A stretch of DNA of 64,000 nucleotides. Origin: Chloroflexi bacterium AL-N1. Lineage in GTDB: Bacteria; Chloroflexota; Chloroflexia; Chloroflexales; Roseiflexaceae. Position numbers and translations under genes: made by a program. The stretch covers positions 248,001-312,000 of the forward strand of contig WYDT01000003.1 of assembly GCA_013122435.1 (NCBI GenBank), read 5' to 3'. The notes under the pieces were generated by a model. That model saw nothing but the letters and a program-made list of their open reading frames with translations, was not told where the DNA came from and made no database searches. This document shows, one piece after another, positions 27,637 through 37,497 of the stretch (position 1 is the stretch's first letter; each line of letters begins with the position of its first letter).

Positions 27637-27791
27637 TTATATGTAAGAAATAAAGGACGTACGTAGATTACGTTTCTACCATAAACGATCATGCAGGCAC
27701 ACTTCAATGCGGGTACGGCAATCAAAGTAATATGGTTTACGCCAGAAGTTCTTGCACGTAGTTACATATATAATGGGTGCCTGATACTTAC

Positions 27792-27834
27792 GAGACCTGA
27801 AAGGCCCTTCAACCTCTCAGGTCTCTTTGTTTGT
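27792..27834 (+). terminator. Rho-independent terminator
   Basis: GAGACCTGA (27792-27800) pairs with TCAGGTCTC (27817-27825), a 9-bp perfect stem followed on the plus strand by TTTGTTTGT. It ends the gene at 27184-27636. Its 3' arm overlaps the last codons and stop of the convergent acetamidase gene. Confidence 0.75.
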
Positions 27835-28764
27835 GGTAATGGCATCGTGCGGCAGAATAGCATGCACGCCGCGCACACCATTGACAATCTGTGAGATACG
27901 CAGATCAACGACGAGGCTTGCCAGTGCCAGTGCCTTAGCCCGATCAACTGCATAGACCTCCTCCATAATATCCAGCATGCCATTGAGTGCGACCATCATG
28001 GCCACATCAAGATCTTTGTCAAACCCAAACGCGATCCAACCAGCGGGAGTATTGGCGCGTGGCATCGACAAATTCAGCGATGGGTGCAAAAAGAACTCTA
28101 CTTCCACCAGCTCCATCGGGCACTCAAGCGCTGGCCCGGCTACCTCACCATCGCCCTGTACCGCATGGCCATCCCCAATCGAAAACAGCCCACCATCAAC
28201 CTCGACAGGTAAAAACAACCGACTACCGACAATTAACTCTTTACAATCGATATTGCCACCACAAAAGCGTGGTGGAACAGTTGAGTGTTGTCCGGCTTCG
28301 TTGGGGGGCATACCTAGGACTCCCATAAACGGGCGCATCTGTACACGCATGCCATCCTGAGTTGTCGCAACCCCGACATCTGCATCAAGTCGCCACCGTA
28401 TCATATGATCAATCTTATCTGGCAGACCAAGCTCTTTGCCGCGAGGATGCCAGAAACCAGCCGCAGACCATCCCCAGGTTCCTGCACGAATGGTCTTGAG
28501 ATGCACTTCAAGCGTCATACCCGCCTTCGCGCCCTGAATGGCAACCGGGCCACACAGCGCATGCCCTGGGTGTAAAGCAGAGTCACGATCTGGGAATTTG
28601 GGAGGACGCTCAAAGGGATCAGGGTTATCGATCACACTCCATCCTGCATCAAGCGTACGGTAGCGTACCGTATCACCTGACTCAATGGTCAAGACTAGTG
28701 CAAGGTCCCGCGAAAAATGGCCATGGAGCGTATGAACAACTGGCTCTATATGATGAATCATCAT
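27817..28764 (-). CDS. Acetamidase/formamidase family amidohydrolase
   Basis: Predicted zinc-dependent hydrolase of small amides (FmdA/AmdA family), releasing ammonia and a carboxylate. Family stretches are HPGHALCGPVAIQGAKAGMTLEVHL, the MRPFMGVLGMPP loop, PPRFCGGNIDCKEL and GDGHAVQGDGEVAG. Upstream in-frame ATGs exist, but AAGGAG lies nine bases before the ATG at 28764, giving a 315-residue protein of normal size. It is downstream of the PhyH-type dioxygenase on the same strand (83 bp), and both are divergent from an AraC regulator, suggesting one catabolic unit for a nitrogen compound. Confidence 0.88.
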   Translation of the reverse strand: MMIHHIEPVVHTLHGHFSRDLALVLTIESGDTVRYRTLDAGWSVIDNPDPFERPPKFPDRDSALHPGHALCGPVAIQGAKAGMTLEVHLKTIRAGTWGWSAAGFWHPRGKELGLPDKIDHMIRWRLDADVGVATTQDGMRVQMRPFMGVLGMPPNEAGQHSTVPPRFCGGNIDCKELIVGSRLFLPVEVDGGLFSIGDGHAVQGDGEVAGPALECPMELVEVEFFLHPSLNLSMPRANTPAGWIAFGFDKDLDVAMMVALNGMLDIMEEVYAVDRAKALALASLVVDLRISQIVNGVRGVHAILPHDAITTNKET

Positions 28765-28847
28765 AGCAACCATCTCCTTCTCATGCAGTATATATGTGGT
28801 GATTATGCAGCCAGGATATGCCAAAAAGTCAGATGGTGCAAGTAAAA

Positions 28848-29684
28848 CTAGACTTGCCGCACCTTTTGCGGGTCACGATAGATCATCTTCTGCGGATGCA
28901 CAATTTGGCGACGGGCTGGTGTCAAGCGTTCCAACAACTCTTGGGAAACCTGGTACCCATGACGGAAATTCCCCCACGAAGGGCCGTAGCGATAGACAAT
29001 GATTCGCCGCTTTCCTTCGTTCACCCGTTTGGCAGATCCATGTGAGAGACAGTCAACAAAGAGCAGAGCATCTCCAGCTTTCATCGGAATCTCAATTGCA
29101 CCTTCTACACCATCGACTGAAGCCTCAGCACCACGCATCCTATGCTTGTCATAATCAGGGTGGGGGAAGTTGGCTTTGTGACTGCCAGGAACGACCATGG
29201 TTGCACCATCGCCCGGCCCAATATCAGTCAATACCATCAGAATGTTGATCTGGCCACATTGAAATCGTCCGTTGTGGTAGCGATACTGTGTGCGCTTCAA
29301 ACCAATCTCGCCTCCTGAGTGTAAACCAATTCCCTCACCCGGACCACGAATATTGGCAAAGTTCTCATCAATAAAAAGTGGCCCATGCTCCCAATCAAAT
29401 GTTCCCTCACCACCAACCAAATGCTTGACCTTCTCAATCCAACTCGGATGATCGATAAGCTGTTCAAACGCAGGTCCTCCCTCATAGATTTGCTGAAGAT
29501 TGATGCCATCATTATCCTGAAACGAATGCCCATGCACATACCCAACCCACTCCTCTTCCGCAATTGGTAAAATAGCATCGATACCAGCATTACACGCAGC
29601 TACCTCTTCTGGGCTCAGTGCTTGCTTGAGCACAAGGTAGCCACGCAAATCGAACAGATAGATCTCTCGATCTGTTGGTTTCAT
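28848..29684 (-). CDS. Phytanoyl-CoA dioxygenase (PhyH) family protein
   Basis: Predicted Fe(II)/2-oxoglutarate-dependent oxygenase of 278 residues. Recognisable parts are the N-terminal FDLRGYLVLKQALSPEEV, the core GLHSGGE, LTDIGPGDGATMVVPGSHKANFPHP and the distal DCLSHGSAKR with the second iron histidine. The usual HxD pair reads HSGGE here, as in a subgroup of the family, so the metal site should be checked. GGAG seven bases before the ATG supports the start. It is divergent from the AraC gene; substrate unknown. Confidence 0.88.
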   Translation of the reverse strand: MKPTDREIYLFDLRGYLVLKQALSPEEVAACNAGIDAILPIAEEEWVGYVHGHSFQDNDGINLQQIYEGGPAFEQLIDHPSWIEKVKHLVGGEGTFDWEHGPLFIDENFANIRGPGEGIGLHSGGEIGLKRTQYRYHNGRFQCGQINILMVLTDIGPGDGATMVVPGSHKANFPHPDYDKHRMRGAEASVDGVEGAIEIPMKAGDALLFVDCLSHGSAKRVNEGKRRIIVYRYGPSWGNFRHGYQVSQELLERLTPARRQIVHPQKMIYRDPQKVRQV

Positions 29685-29801
29685 GGTGTTGCTCCATTAT
29701 CTTTGAATCTATTTACAAATATGCATTGTTATCATTATAATGAATCTAGCAGGTATTTTATTTGCAAAATTTACTATATTCTTATCATTAATTGATATCT
29801 T

Positions 29802-30620
29802 ATGAAAGAAATCCTCTCAATTTCCCATCCTTTCGTTGGTATGCTCAGGTTGAAAGAAATACCAAGACTCGATCGGTTTCACAGACACGATGAATTAGAG
29901 TGTAATCTGATTGTACGGGGGAGTGGCGCCTATCTTATCGACGAGCAGCGTGTGGATTTACAACCTAATAGCATTTTGTGGCTTTTTCCTGAACAAGAGC
30001 ATTTAATGCTGGATCAGACAGATGATTTCAAGATATGGATACTGGTAATGAAACCTGATTATTTGGTACAACTTTGTGTAGATGAAATAACCCAAACACT
30101 GCTGGAACGCAAGCCAACTGGTAGCTTTTTGCGCCATGTGAGTCAGCCTCAGTTTGATCAGCTACTGGCCCTTTGTCAAACGGTAGCAGACACACAAGAG
30201 AAAAGTGCATACTACAACGCAGGGCTAAGCTACTTGTTAATGGCAGCCTGGTCAGCCTTTCAGGAAGGCAGTGTTGTTCCGATCAATGCTCCAATTCATC
30301 CGGCCATTGAGAGAATCGTCAGATACATTCACACGGAGCAATCACCCGACGATCTAGAGACCATTGCTGCCCTGGTTGGCTTGACACCCGAAACCGTGAG
30401 TCGTCTCTTCAAAAGTCAGATGGGCATCTCGCTCACCGCCTTTCGCAATCGTTGTCGTGTTGACCGTTTTTTAGACCTCTATGACCATGGACACGCACTC
30501 ACCATGTTAGAAGCAGCGACTATGGCCGGATTTGGGAGTTATGCTCAGTTCTATCGCGTCTTTATCCAGGTTATGAAGATAACCCCGGCTGTGTATCGAC
30601 GCCAATTGGTGATGCAGTAG
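29802..30620 (+). CDS. AraC-family transcriptional regulator
   Basis: A 272-residue regulator with an N-terminal cupin-type ligand domain (HRHDELECNLIVRGSGAYLI, then PNSILWLFPEQEH) and a C-terminal AraC double helix-turn-helix (about residues 165-270; DDLETIAALVGLTPETVSRLFKSQ and MLEAATMAGFGSYAQFYRVF). It is transcribed away from the dioxygenase/amidase pair across a 117-bp intergenic region, so it probably controls them. No good ribosome site is visible ahead of the ATG. Confidence 0.9.
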   Translation: MKEILSISHPFVGMLRLKEIPRLDRFHRHDELECNLIVRGSGAYLIDEQRVDLQPNSILWLFPEQEHLMLDQTDDFKIWILVMKPDYLVQLCVDEITQTLLERKPTGSFLRHVSQPQFDQLLALCQTVADTQEKSAYYNAGLSYLLMAAWSAFQEGSVVPINAPIHPAIERIVRYIHTEQSPDDLETIAALVGLTPETVSRLFKSQMGISLTAFRNRCRVDRFLDLYDHGHALTMLEAATMAGFGSYAQFYRVFIQVMKITPAVYRRQLVMQ

Positions 30621-30919
30621 TAGGTCTTTATAACACCCGACAGTTCATAGTCAGATATGTAGATGCTGATAAATAAGTTCTGGTATAGAACATTATAGTA
30701 AAGAAATACCCACTATTAATTATTGGAGTGCAACTTTTCAATTTCCTTTTTAGATATAATAATCACTGTAGAACTACAAACATGAAAATAAAAGATTTTC
30801 GATCCCACCTTCACTTCCAACACTTCCAATCCATCAAGCAACATTACCTATGCCTAGATTCATGTTTGTATGACACAGATAAAAGAATGGAATTCTTTAG
30901 AGTAAAACGAGGAGTTACC
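30621..30919. other. Intergenic region upstream of the LuxR-type gene
   Basis: No gene seen. It contains the palindrome GTTCT-ggtat-AGAAC at 30677-30691, which could be an operator for the downstream regulator. In-frame codons upstream of 30920 run through AT-rich sequence with no ribosome site and are not counted as coding. Confidence 0.4.
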
Positions 30920-31573
30920 ATGCAGAATGTGCGGATTCTACTGGCTGAGGATCGCCCTGTTATGTGTCAGGCACTCGAGCAGCTGCTATGCCGACACTAT
31001 GATCTAGAAATTGTAGGAATTCTTACCACACCCCACAATTTTTGTGAATCAGTCGTTGCGTACGCTCCAGATATCTTGTTATATCACCTACATATCGATA
31101 CTCAAACATCACTTCAATATCTTGAGAAAGTACGGTTAGTTCTGCCTCAAACACGTATTCTGTGTTTATCGGAGGATTTTCATCCTAATGCAATGGATCT
31201 ATTATCATTAGGAGTTGAGGGTTATATATTGATGGATGATGATACGTCGGATGTTATTATGATGGCAATCCGAAAAGTTGTCATTGGACAGCGGTACTAT
31301 TCCCCGCAAATTTTAGATCTGTTGGTCAATTCAATGCATCAGGACCAAAATGACCAGATCAAGCAGCTAACAAAGCGAGAATTCGAGGTGCTGTGTTTGA
31401 TGTCGCAAGGCTACAAAAACGCGTGTATCTCCCGCGAATTATGTATTGCCGAACAAACGGTAAAGAACTATATTCGGAGTATCCTGAATAAGCTTGATGT
31501 AAGCACACGTATTGATGCTGTTCTTTATGCGAGAGATCACAATCTAGTTACCCATTACCAACCAAGAACATAA
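30920..31573 (+). CDS. LuxR/NarL-type regulator with degenerate receiver
   Basis: A 217-residue response-regulator-like protein. The N-terminal receiver keeps the acidic pair (LLAEDRPV), but the phosphate-accepting aspartate is replaced by His56 (PDILLYHLHID) and the conserved lysine is missing (GVEGYILMDDD). The C-terminal helix-turn-helix is typical NarL/LuxR (LTKREFEVLCLMSQGYKN, then EQTVKNYIRSILNKLDVSTR). GAGGAG five bases before the ATG at 30920 defines the start. No histidine kinase is adjacent. It probably responds to something other than phosphorylation. Confidence 0.85.
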   Translation: MQNVRILLAEDRPVMCQALEQLLCRHYDLEIVGILTTPHNFCESVVAYAPDILLYHLHIDTQTSLQYLEKVRLVLPQTRILCLSEDFHPNAMDLLSLGVEGYILMDDDTSDVIMMAIRKVVIGQRYYSPQILDLLVNSMHQDQNDQIKQLTKREFEVLCLMSQGYKNACISRELCIAEQTVKNYIRSILNKLDVSTRIDAVLYARDHNLVTHYQPRT

Positions 31574-31589
31574 CGTGTAACCAAATCAC

Positions 31590-33305
31590 TTACTCAGATA
31601 TTGGTCCATAACTCCAAACATCACCTTCTTTCCAATAGTTGCCGGCATGGATAGCATAATTGTCCGCACCTTTGGCAATAAGATAATCGGTTGATCCAAA
31701 ATGGACCGTATTAATATCAATAATGTCCTCGGCGCGTTGTGCCGTGAAAATAAGCATACCCTTAGCAGGATTTTGTGGATGCGGCCATGTGGTAATCAGA
31801 CGTAAATTGACACCAGTGTATCGCTGATCTGCGATAACACTGTTGCCTTCAAAACGAAAGGGAAAACGATCACGATCGGTTGCCAACCAGCGATTGCCCT
31901 CTAGAGTACCAAAAACGATCAGGGTCTGATCTGAGAGATCCTGTTGCAGGGCAGTTTGATCATCAAGTATCGGTGCATCAGGATAGAACCAGTCTCGATA
32001 GTTTTCAATAAAATCAGAGAGTGCCGCCTGAGTTGCTGCATCATCCTCATTGGTTGGAGCCACAATAGTGACTGCCTGAGCTTCATCCAGAACATCATTG
32101 ACAGTTCGATCCGACAGGTATGCCTCGCCTCCCAGATAATCAAGGGCTAACGCATCAAAAGTGGCTACAATCTGCGGATAAAAATCGGCAAATGTCGGAT
32201 ACTGCGTACGCGAGGTTTCATACAACGCCAACTGCTCAAGTATCGCATCAAGATAGATAAACCCACGACTCTTGTGTATTTCACGCTCTGAGTCACCCAT
32301 TATCTGCCCCTGTTCCTGATAAGCTAGTCGAGTGGTAATGGCACGAACAACATGTTCATTAACAACTGCGAGCCAGATACCATAGTTCATATTCCGCATC
32401 TGTTGATCAATTGGTGCACCAAGCATTTGAGATTCGAGTAACTTGTCAACATATATCTCTGATAGTGGATTGACAAAAGAGTGGCTAAACTCATGCCAGA
32501 GGTGTGATTCTAATGATGGTTGGTTTCCAAAAGCGAAGCCACGACTAGTTGCACTATGAGGTGTCAAAATTACAAACGTATCATAGCCATCTACAGTAGA
32601 AGATGACCGTATACCATACCCACGACCAGTAAACAAAAGAGTGGTAACTATACTATAACTCTGCTGGGGCATGCCATAGTATGCCTCCAGGGTTGCCACC
32701 ATATCAGTATCCTGCAAGGTTGTTTCAATGATGGTTACAGCGTCTTGATAGACAGCACTTTGTGATGCAAAAAACCCCATAAAATCAGTCACATCTGCAA
32801 AATCACGCAGTTGCTCTATAAACTGTTCTATCTGCTCTGAACCACCTGCACGCCAGAGTAACTCTTCCGGCAATGGTTGAGTCAGTGTCATATCGGGTAA
32901 GTCTGTCAGATATATTGCAAGATTAAAAGGTGCATCAAAACCAAAACCAGCTTCATTCATATCACGAAAGAGTGTAACAACCGGATGCTGATCATAAGCA
33001 GCAAAATGGTCCTGTACAGCTCTGTAGTAATTGGAGTTATCCAGAACGCGCATCTGATCTACGCCACTTAACAGTTGTACTATGGCGATCAGCTCTGTAC
33101 GAGGATCAACTGCTATTTCGATCTGTGATTGAGCTGCATCAGTTGAGACAGTGGGATGAGATTGGACCGTTGGTGTCAGTAGCCGGTCTTGTGTTGGAGG
33201 GGGCACAGGTGTAGATTGTTCCAGGTCTGCCTGTGGTTCCATACCACGGCAAGCGCTAACAAGCGTTACACACAAGATCAGGCTTATGGTAGAGAAACGA
33301 AACAT
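31590..33305 (-). CDS. Lipoprotein with HExxH-like motif (DUF4932-like)
   Basis: A 571-residue exported lipoprotein: signal peptide with lipobox LVSAC (Cys19) and a Thr/Pro/Gln-rich linker (about 22-60). The central LWHEFSHSFVNPL has the HExxH zinc-peptidase signature near residue 268, and the surrounding sequence resembles DUF4932, a putative metalloprotease family. The C-terminal 150 residues look like a second globular domain (LSDQTLIVFGTLEGN). It converges with the LuxR-type gene (16 bp between stops). Anchoring on the outer membrane face or cell surface is inferred from the lipobox. Confidence 0.7.
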   Translation of the reverse strand: MFRFSTISLILCVTLVSACRGMEPQADLEQSTPVPPPTQDRLLTPTVQSHPTVSTDAAQSQIEIAVDPRTELIAIVQLLSGVDQMRVLDNSNYYRAVQDHFAAYDQHPVVTLFRDMNEAGFGFDAPFNLAIYLTDLPDMTLTQPLPEELLWRAGGSEQIEQFIEQLRDFADVTDFMGFFASQSAVYQDAVTIIETTLQDTDMVATLEAYYGMPQQSYSIVTTLLFTGRGYGIRSSSTVDGYDTFVILTPHSATSRGFAFGNQPSLESHLWHEFSHSFVNPLSEIYVDKLLESQMLGAPIDQQMRNMNYGIWLAVVNEHVVRAITTRLAYQEQGQIMGDSEREIHKSRGFIYLDAILEQLALYETSRTQYPTFADFYPQIVATFDALALDYLGGEAYLSDRTVNDVLDEAQAVTIVAPTNEDDAATQAALSDFIENYRDWFYPDAPILDDQTALQQDLSDQTLIVFGTLEGNRWLATDRDRFPFRFEGNSVIADQRYTGVNLRLITTWPHPQNPAKGMLIFTAQRAEDIIDINTVHFGSTDYLIAKGADNYAIHAGNYWKEGDVWSYGPISE

Positions 33306-33555
33306 GCTTTACTATCTCTCCTGCTAGTATGAGTTTCGCCAATTTTGCACTTGCTGTAGTATATATGCATATACAGGTTTAAGGGTAGCACGTCGCTATA
33401 AAATGCAGTGACAAGTAATGTTAAACCCATTACAGAGAGTTACATCATATGTTTTTCCAAAATTGATATCCTGATCTACAAGTACTGTTGTTGCAGTACT
33501 GAGGTACTATTTTCGACCTTAATATTCTATTGTGACCAACCTTTTAACGTTCGCC

Positions 33556-33585
33556 TTGTCACAGCGTGGAAAGGTGTGGTATACT
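33556..33585 (+). promoter_or_regulatory. Promoter of the leucine T-box operon
   Basis: TTGTCA (33556-33561) and TATACT (33580-33585) with an 18-bp spacer. Predicted start near 33592, immediately ahead of T-box stem I. Confidence 0.7.
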
Positions 33586-33591
33586 TTCGCC

Positions 33592-33848
33592 TATTAGAAG
33601 GCCATGTTCGGGAGTAGTAGGCGCACAAACTCAGAGAGCAGCCGTCTGGTGCAAGGCTGTAACCCGCGCTGAACTCGCCTGGATGAAGGTCAGGCTGGTG
33701 AAGACTCAACCAACACACGAGTTGTGTAGTCGGCTTCGGGAGCGCCCGTTATCGCGCACGCGAGGACAGCAAGCCGCATATCGGTGCTGTTAAAGCGGGG
33801 TGGTACCACGAGGCTGAGCCTTCGTCCCGGTCGGGGCGGGGCTTTTTT
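33592..33848 (+). ncRNA. T-box riboswitch, leucine specifier CTC
   Basis: tRNA-sensing leader. Stem I contains GGGAGTAGTAGG (AGTA motif), the AGAGAG bulge with a CAGCC/GGCTG distal hairpin (about 33635-33660), and GAA followed by the specifier CTC (33674-33676), a leucine codon. The T-box sequence GGGGTGGTACCACG (33797-33810) holds TGGT, which pairs with the NCCA end (discriminator A) of uncharged tRNA. It is followed by a terminator hairpin (33816-33841) with TTTTTT. Uncharged tRNA-Leu should stabilise the antiterminator and allow transcription of the methyltransferase and leuS. Confidence 0.93.
33816..33848 (+). terminator. T-box intrinsic terminator
   Basis: AGCCTTCGTCCC and GGGGCGGGGCT form a stem of about 11 bp with loop GGTC, followed by six Ts. 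It competes with the antiterminator that includes the T-box sequence. Six bases separate the T-run from the first ATG downstream. Confidence 0.9.
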
Positions 33849-33854
33849 GATCTG

Positions 33855-34601
33855 ATGAAAACACAAACGACAATGTACACCGATTATGCACCGATCTATG
33901 ATGCCATCGGCCAGGCACGACACAACGTGCATTTGGCGGAACGGGTTATTGGATGGATGCATGCACATGAGTGTTTTCCACGAAAGGTGCTTGATCTGGC
34001 CTGTGGAACTGGTATGACAGCCCAGATGTTTGCAGCGCAGGGCAGCAACGTTACTGGTGTGGATTGCTCTATTGCAATGCTAGAGATAGCGCAAGCCAAA
34101 GCACGAGATTTGCACCAATCAGTTGCATTCATCAAGGCTGATATGCGCGCTTTGTCAGAGGTATCTGGACTAAGCCCTGCATCGTTTGACTGCGTGAGTT
34201 GCTTTGGTGCTTTGAACTATCTCATTGAAGACAACGATCTGACCGCGGTGTTGACACAGGTCCGAGCGTTATTAAAATCCGGTGGTGTATTGGTTTTGTC
34301 CGTCCACTCTGCCAATGATTATGCGACGTGGGACTATCGCGATGAGGTGGTCTATAACGAACACGATTGTATGGTCTATCATCAATTGTGTTACGATCCT
34401 GCTTCGCGGCTGGCCAACAGAAGAATTGCCTGGTTTGTCCGTGAAATTGACCATTGGTGGCGAGGTGAGGAGACCCACATCGAACGTGCATGGAGCGATG
34501 CCGAGGTAGCGCAGGCATTAGAAGATGCACATCTCTGTGTAGAACTAAAAGAGGCTATTACAGAAGAGCATAAATATCTATACGTTGTTAGAAAGCCATA
34601 A
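33855..34601 (+). CDS. Class I SAM-dependent methyltransferase under T-box control
   Basis: A 248-residue methyltransferase. The SAM motif I is VLDLACGTGMTAQMF, motif II VTGVDCSIAMLEIAQAKA, with DMRAL and FDCVSCFGALNYL further on. It resembles small-molecule methyltransferases with a C-terminal antiparallel sheet; substrate unknown. The ATG at 33855 follows the T-box terminator directly and lacks a ribosome site; a second ATG at 33873 (MYTDYAPIYDAIG) fits the family start better. It stands between the T-box and leuS and should share their leucine-starvation control. Confidence 0.88.
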   Translation: MKTQTTMYTDYAPIYDAIGQARHNVHLAERVIGWMHAHECFPRKVLDLACGTGMTAQMFAAQGSNVTGVDCSIAMLEIAQAKARDLHQSVAFIKADMRALSEVSGLSPASFDCVSCFGALNYLIEDNDLTAVLTQVRALLKSGGVLVLSVHSANDYATWDYRDEVVYNEHDCMVYHQLCYDPASRLANRRIAWFVREIDHWWRGEETHIERAWSDAEVAQALEDAHLCVELKEAITEEHKYLYVVRKP

Positions 34602-34672
34602 AGAATGTTTGTATATTCTCATTGTTATATCAACACCACAACATATTGCACAATGAATAAGGAGCGTTGCCC

Positions 34673-37360
34673 ATGACACAAGCACCGCCAAAACGACCAA
34701 TTGAGCGCTTTGACCCCACCATCGAACCCAAATGGCGCGACTTCTGGGCGCGTGAGCGTATTTTTGAGGCAGGTCGTCGACCGAATGCACCCAACCGCTA
34801 CATCCTTGAGATGTTTCCTTATCCCAGTGGGGATCTTCACGTTGGTCATTTGAAGAACTATGTCATCGGTGATGTGCTTACCCGCTACTATGTAATTTGT
34901 GGCTACGATGTTTTGCATCCTTTTGGGTGGGATGCTTTCGGGCTGCCGGCTGAGAACGCTGCCATTAAACACAATGTTAATCCACGTGACTGGACCTACA
35001 ACAACATCGCTGAGTCAAAAGACTCGCTTGATATTGCGGGCATCATGTACGATTGGCATCGTGAGGTGACCACCTGTGCCCCTGACTATTACGAGTGGAC
35101 GCAGTGGCTCTTCCAACTGCTGTACAAACGTGGTCTGGCCTACCGCGCCAAGTCGACAGTCAACTGGGACCCGGTCGATCAAACCGTACTGGCCAACGAG
35201 CAAGTCGATAGTGAAGGGTATAGCTGGCGCAGTGGCGCCAAAGTCGAAAAACGAGACTTGGAACAATGGTTCTTCCGCATCACTGCCTACGCCGAGCGCC
35301 TTCTGGTCGATCTTGACAAGCTCGACAACTGGCCTGAGCGCGTTAAAACCATGCAACGCAACTGGATCGGCAAGAGCGAAGGTGCCGAAGTGACCTTTGT
35401 CTCCGAACAGGGTGATTCGATGGTGGTCTTCACCACACGCCCCGACACACTGTGGGGCGCAACCTTTATGGTACTGGCCCCCGAGCATCCGCTGGTGGCT
35501 AAACTCACCACGTCCGAGAAAAAAGCCGAAGTCGAGGCGTATGTCGCTCAGGCCAAACTTGAGAGCGAGATTGAGCGGACCAGTACCACCAAAGCAAAAA
35601 CAGGAGTGTTTATCGGCGCATATGCCACCAACCCGGTCAATGATGAACAGATTCCAATCTGGATTGCCGACTATGTGCTGATGGGCTACGGCACTGGCGC
35701 TATCATGGCTGTTCCCGCTCACGACCAGCGTGACTTTGAGTTTGCCCGCGAGTTTAATCTGCCCATTCGTCTGGTTGTGCAACCCCCCGACCAACAGGTG
35801 AGTGATGACCAGTTGACCGAGGCATGGCCACATGATGGTGTGATGATTAATTCTGGCCCCATTGATGGTATACCGTCAGGCAAAGAGGCAGGGCAGAGTA
35901 TCAAAGCAACCATTGATTGGCTGGAACAAAATAACAAAGGTAAGGGCACCGTCAACTATCGATTACGCGATTGGCTGATCAGCCGTCAGCGCTACTGGGG
36001 TGCGCCCATTCCCATGATCCATCGCCAGGATGGCTCAATTGTGCCTGTACCAGAAGACCAGTTGCCGGTTGAATTACCTGAAGTAACTGACTATCTGCCG
36101 AAAGGGAAATCGCCGCTTGCCGCTGCCGAGGCGTGGGTCAATGTCACCGACCCTGAGACAGGTGAACCGGCGCTACGTGATACCGATACGATGGATACGT
36201 TTGTCGACTCGTCGTGGTACTTCCTGCGTTTTTGTGATGCTCAAAACGATAAAGAGATGTTCTCAAAGGTTTCTGTCGATCGTTGGATGCCGGTGGATCA
36301 ATATATTGGTGGAATTGAGCACGCCATTCTGCATCTGTTGTATTCGCGCTTTATCACCAAAGTGCTCTACGATGAAGGATTTGTTCCTGCAGATGAACCG
36401 TTTCGAGCGCTCTTCACCCAGGGCATGGTGCAACGTCGTGTACGAACCCCTCTCGAATCACCTGCACTTGAAATGGTGCAATTCCCTGAAGAACTGCGAC
36501 GCAAGCTTGAGCTGCCACAGGAGCCCCAAAGCATTGCACAGGCGCAGGCAGCATTGAAGCCCCATGGTTACACGCTTGAGCAGGAAGCTGCTGGCTGGGT
36601 TGCGGTGAGTGGGCCGGTCACGATGAGTAAAAGTGCTGGTAATGGCATTCCAGTTGGCCCCTTCGTTCGTCAGTATGGTTCCGATGTTGCACGTATTGTG
36701 GTGTTGTTTGCGGCACCGCCCGAGAACAACATGGAATGGACCGACGAGGGGGTTGCTGGTGCATTACGTTTCCTCAATCGCCTCGTGGCACTGTTTAGTA
36801 CCGATCGTGAGCAGATCGCCATCACATCGTATGCAACGGTGCAGCAGTTCGATCTTCAAACGCTACAGGATGCTGACAAAGTCCTGTACCGCCGTATCCA
36901 CGAGACTATCAAAAAAGTCACGGAAGACACCGAGCAGTTCCGCTTCAACACGGCCATCGCTGCCTTGATGGAACTCTTGAACGATGCAGCACGCTATCGT
37001 AATGATGCCGGGCGTTGTACGCCTGTCTTTGCGTCTCTCGCCCATACCTATGCTCGTTTGCTCTCGCCCTTTGCACCGCACATGGCCGAGGAGTTCCACA
37101 CCTGGTTTGGTGGCGAAGGCAGTATCTACGATGCCGCCTGGCCAGAACTCGACGAAGCCGCTTTAGTGCAGGACGAGATTGAACTGGTGTTGCAAGTGAA
37201 CGGGAAGATGCGTGGCAAGATCAATGTTCCAGCCGCAGCCGACGAAAACCAGCTACGTGAGTGGGCCTTGAAGAATGAGCGGGTGCTGAGTTTTATTGGC
37301 GATAAACCAATACGCAAAGTGATTGTCGTTCCCGGTAAGATCGTCAACGTGGTCGTATAG
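34673..37360 (+). CDS. leuS: Leucyl-tRNA synthetase
   Basis: Class Ia aminoacyl-tRNA synthetase charging tRNA-Leu. It has the HIGH motif as [10 protein letters not shown] near residue 54, the KMSKS motif as TMSKSAGNG near residue 650, and a CP1 editing domain including [20 protein letters not shown] and [16 protein letters not shown]. Length 895 is somewhat over the bacterial norm, partly because of an insert before KMSKS (about 585-640). The ATG at 34673 has AAGGAG eight bases away and is preferred to the in-frame TTG six bases earlier. The leucine T-box upstream matches the product. Confidence 0.97.
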   Translation: MTQAPPKRPIERFDPTIEPKWRDFWARERIFEAGRRPNAPNRYILEMFPYPSGDLHVGHLKNYVIGDVLTRYYVICGYDVLHPFGWDAFGLPAENAAIKHNVNPRDWTYNNIAESKDSLDIAGIMYDWHREVTTCAPDYYEWTQWLFQLLYKRGLAYRAKSTVNWDPVDQTVLANEQVDSEGYSWRSGAKVEKRDLEQWFFRITAYAERLLVDLDKLDNWPERVKTMQRNWIGKSEGAEVTFVSEQGDSMVVFTTRPDTLWGATFMVLAPEHPLVAKLTTSEKKAEVEAYVAQAKLESEIERTSTTKAKTGVFIGAYATNPVNDEQIPIWIADYVLMGYGTGAIMAVPAHDQRDFEFAREFNLPIRLVVQPPDQQVSDDQLTEAWPHDGVMINSGPIDGIPSGKEAGQSIKATIDWLEQNNKGKGTVNYRLRDWLISRQRYWGAPIPMIHRQDGSIVPVPEDQLPVELPEVTDYLPKGKSPLAAAEAWVNVTDPETGEPALRDTDTMDTFVDSSWYFLRFCDAQNDKEMFSKVSVDRWMPVDQYIGGIEHAILHLLYSRFITKVLYDEGFVPADEPFRALFTQGMVQRRVRTPLESPALEMVQFPEELRRKLELPQEPQSIAQAQAALKPHGYTLEQEAAGWVAVSGPVTMSKSAGNGIPVGPFVRQYGSDVARIVVLFAAPPENNMEWTDEGVAGALRFLNRLVALFSTDREQIAITSYATVQQFDLQTLQDADKVLYRRIHETIKKVTEDTEQFRFNTAIAALMELLNDAARYRNDAGRCTPVFASLAHTYARLLSPFAPHMAEEFHTWFGGEGSIYDAAWPELDEAALVQDEIELVLQVNGKMRGKINVPAAADENQLREWALKNERVLSFIGDKPIRKVIVVPGKIVNVVV

Positions 37361-37440
37361 CTCAATCGTCTGACTCTATTCCGTCGCTGTGTAGACAACA
37401 GTTTGATGAGGTTCTCCTGTCCTCGATCATGTACATTACG

Positions 37441-37477
37441 GAGGATGTCCCAAATGAGGGTATCCTCTATTTGTTTA
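37441..37477 (+). terminator. Probable terminator of the leuS operon
   Basis: GAGGAT (37441-37446) pairs with ATCCTC (37462-37467), with an inner CCC/GGG, followed by TATTTGTTT. Interrupted stem, so moderate confidence. Confidence 0.5.
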
Positions 37478-37497
37478 TCTAATCACGAGGAGCAACT

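Noticed and set aside
30677..30691. GTTCT-N5-AGAAC palindrome
   Set aside because: Opposite polarity and spacing to the LexA core; kept only as a possible operator.
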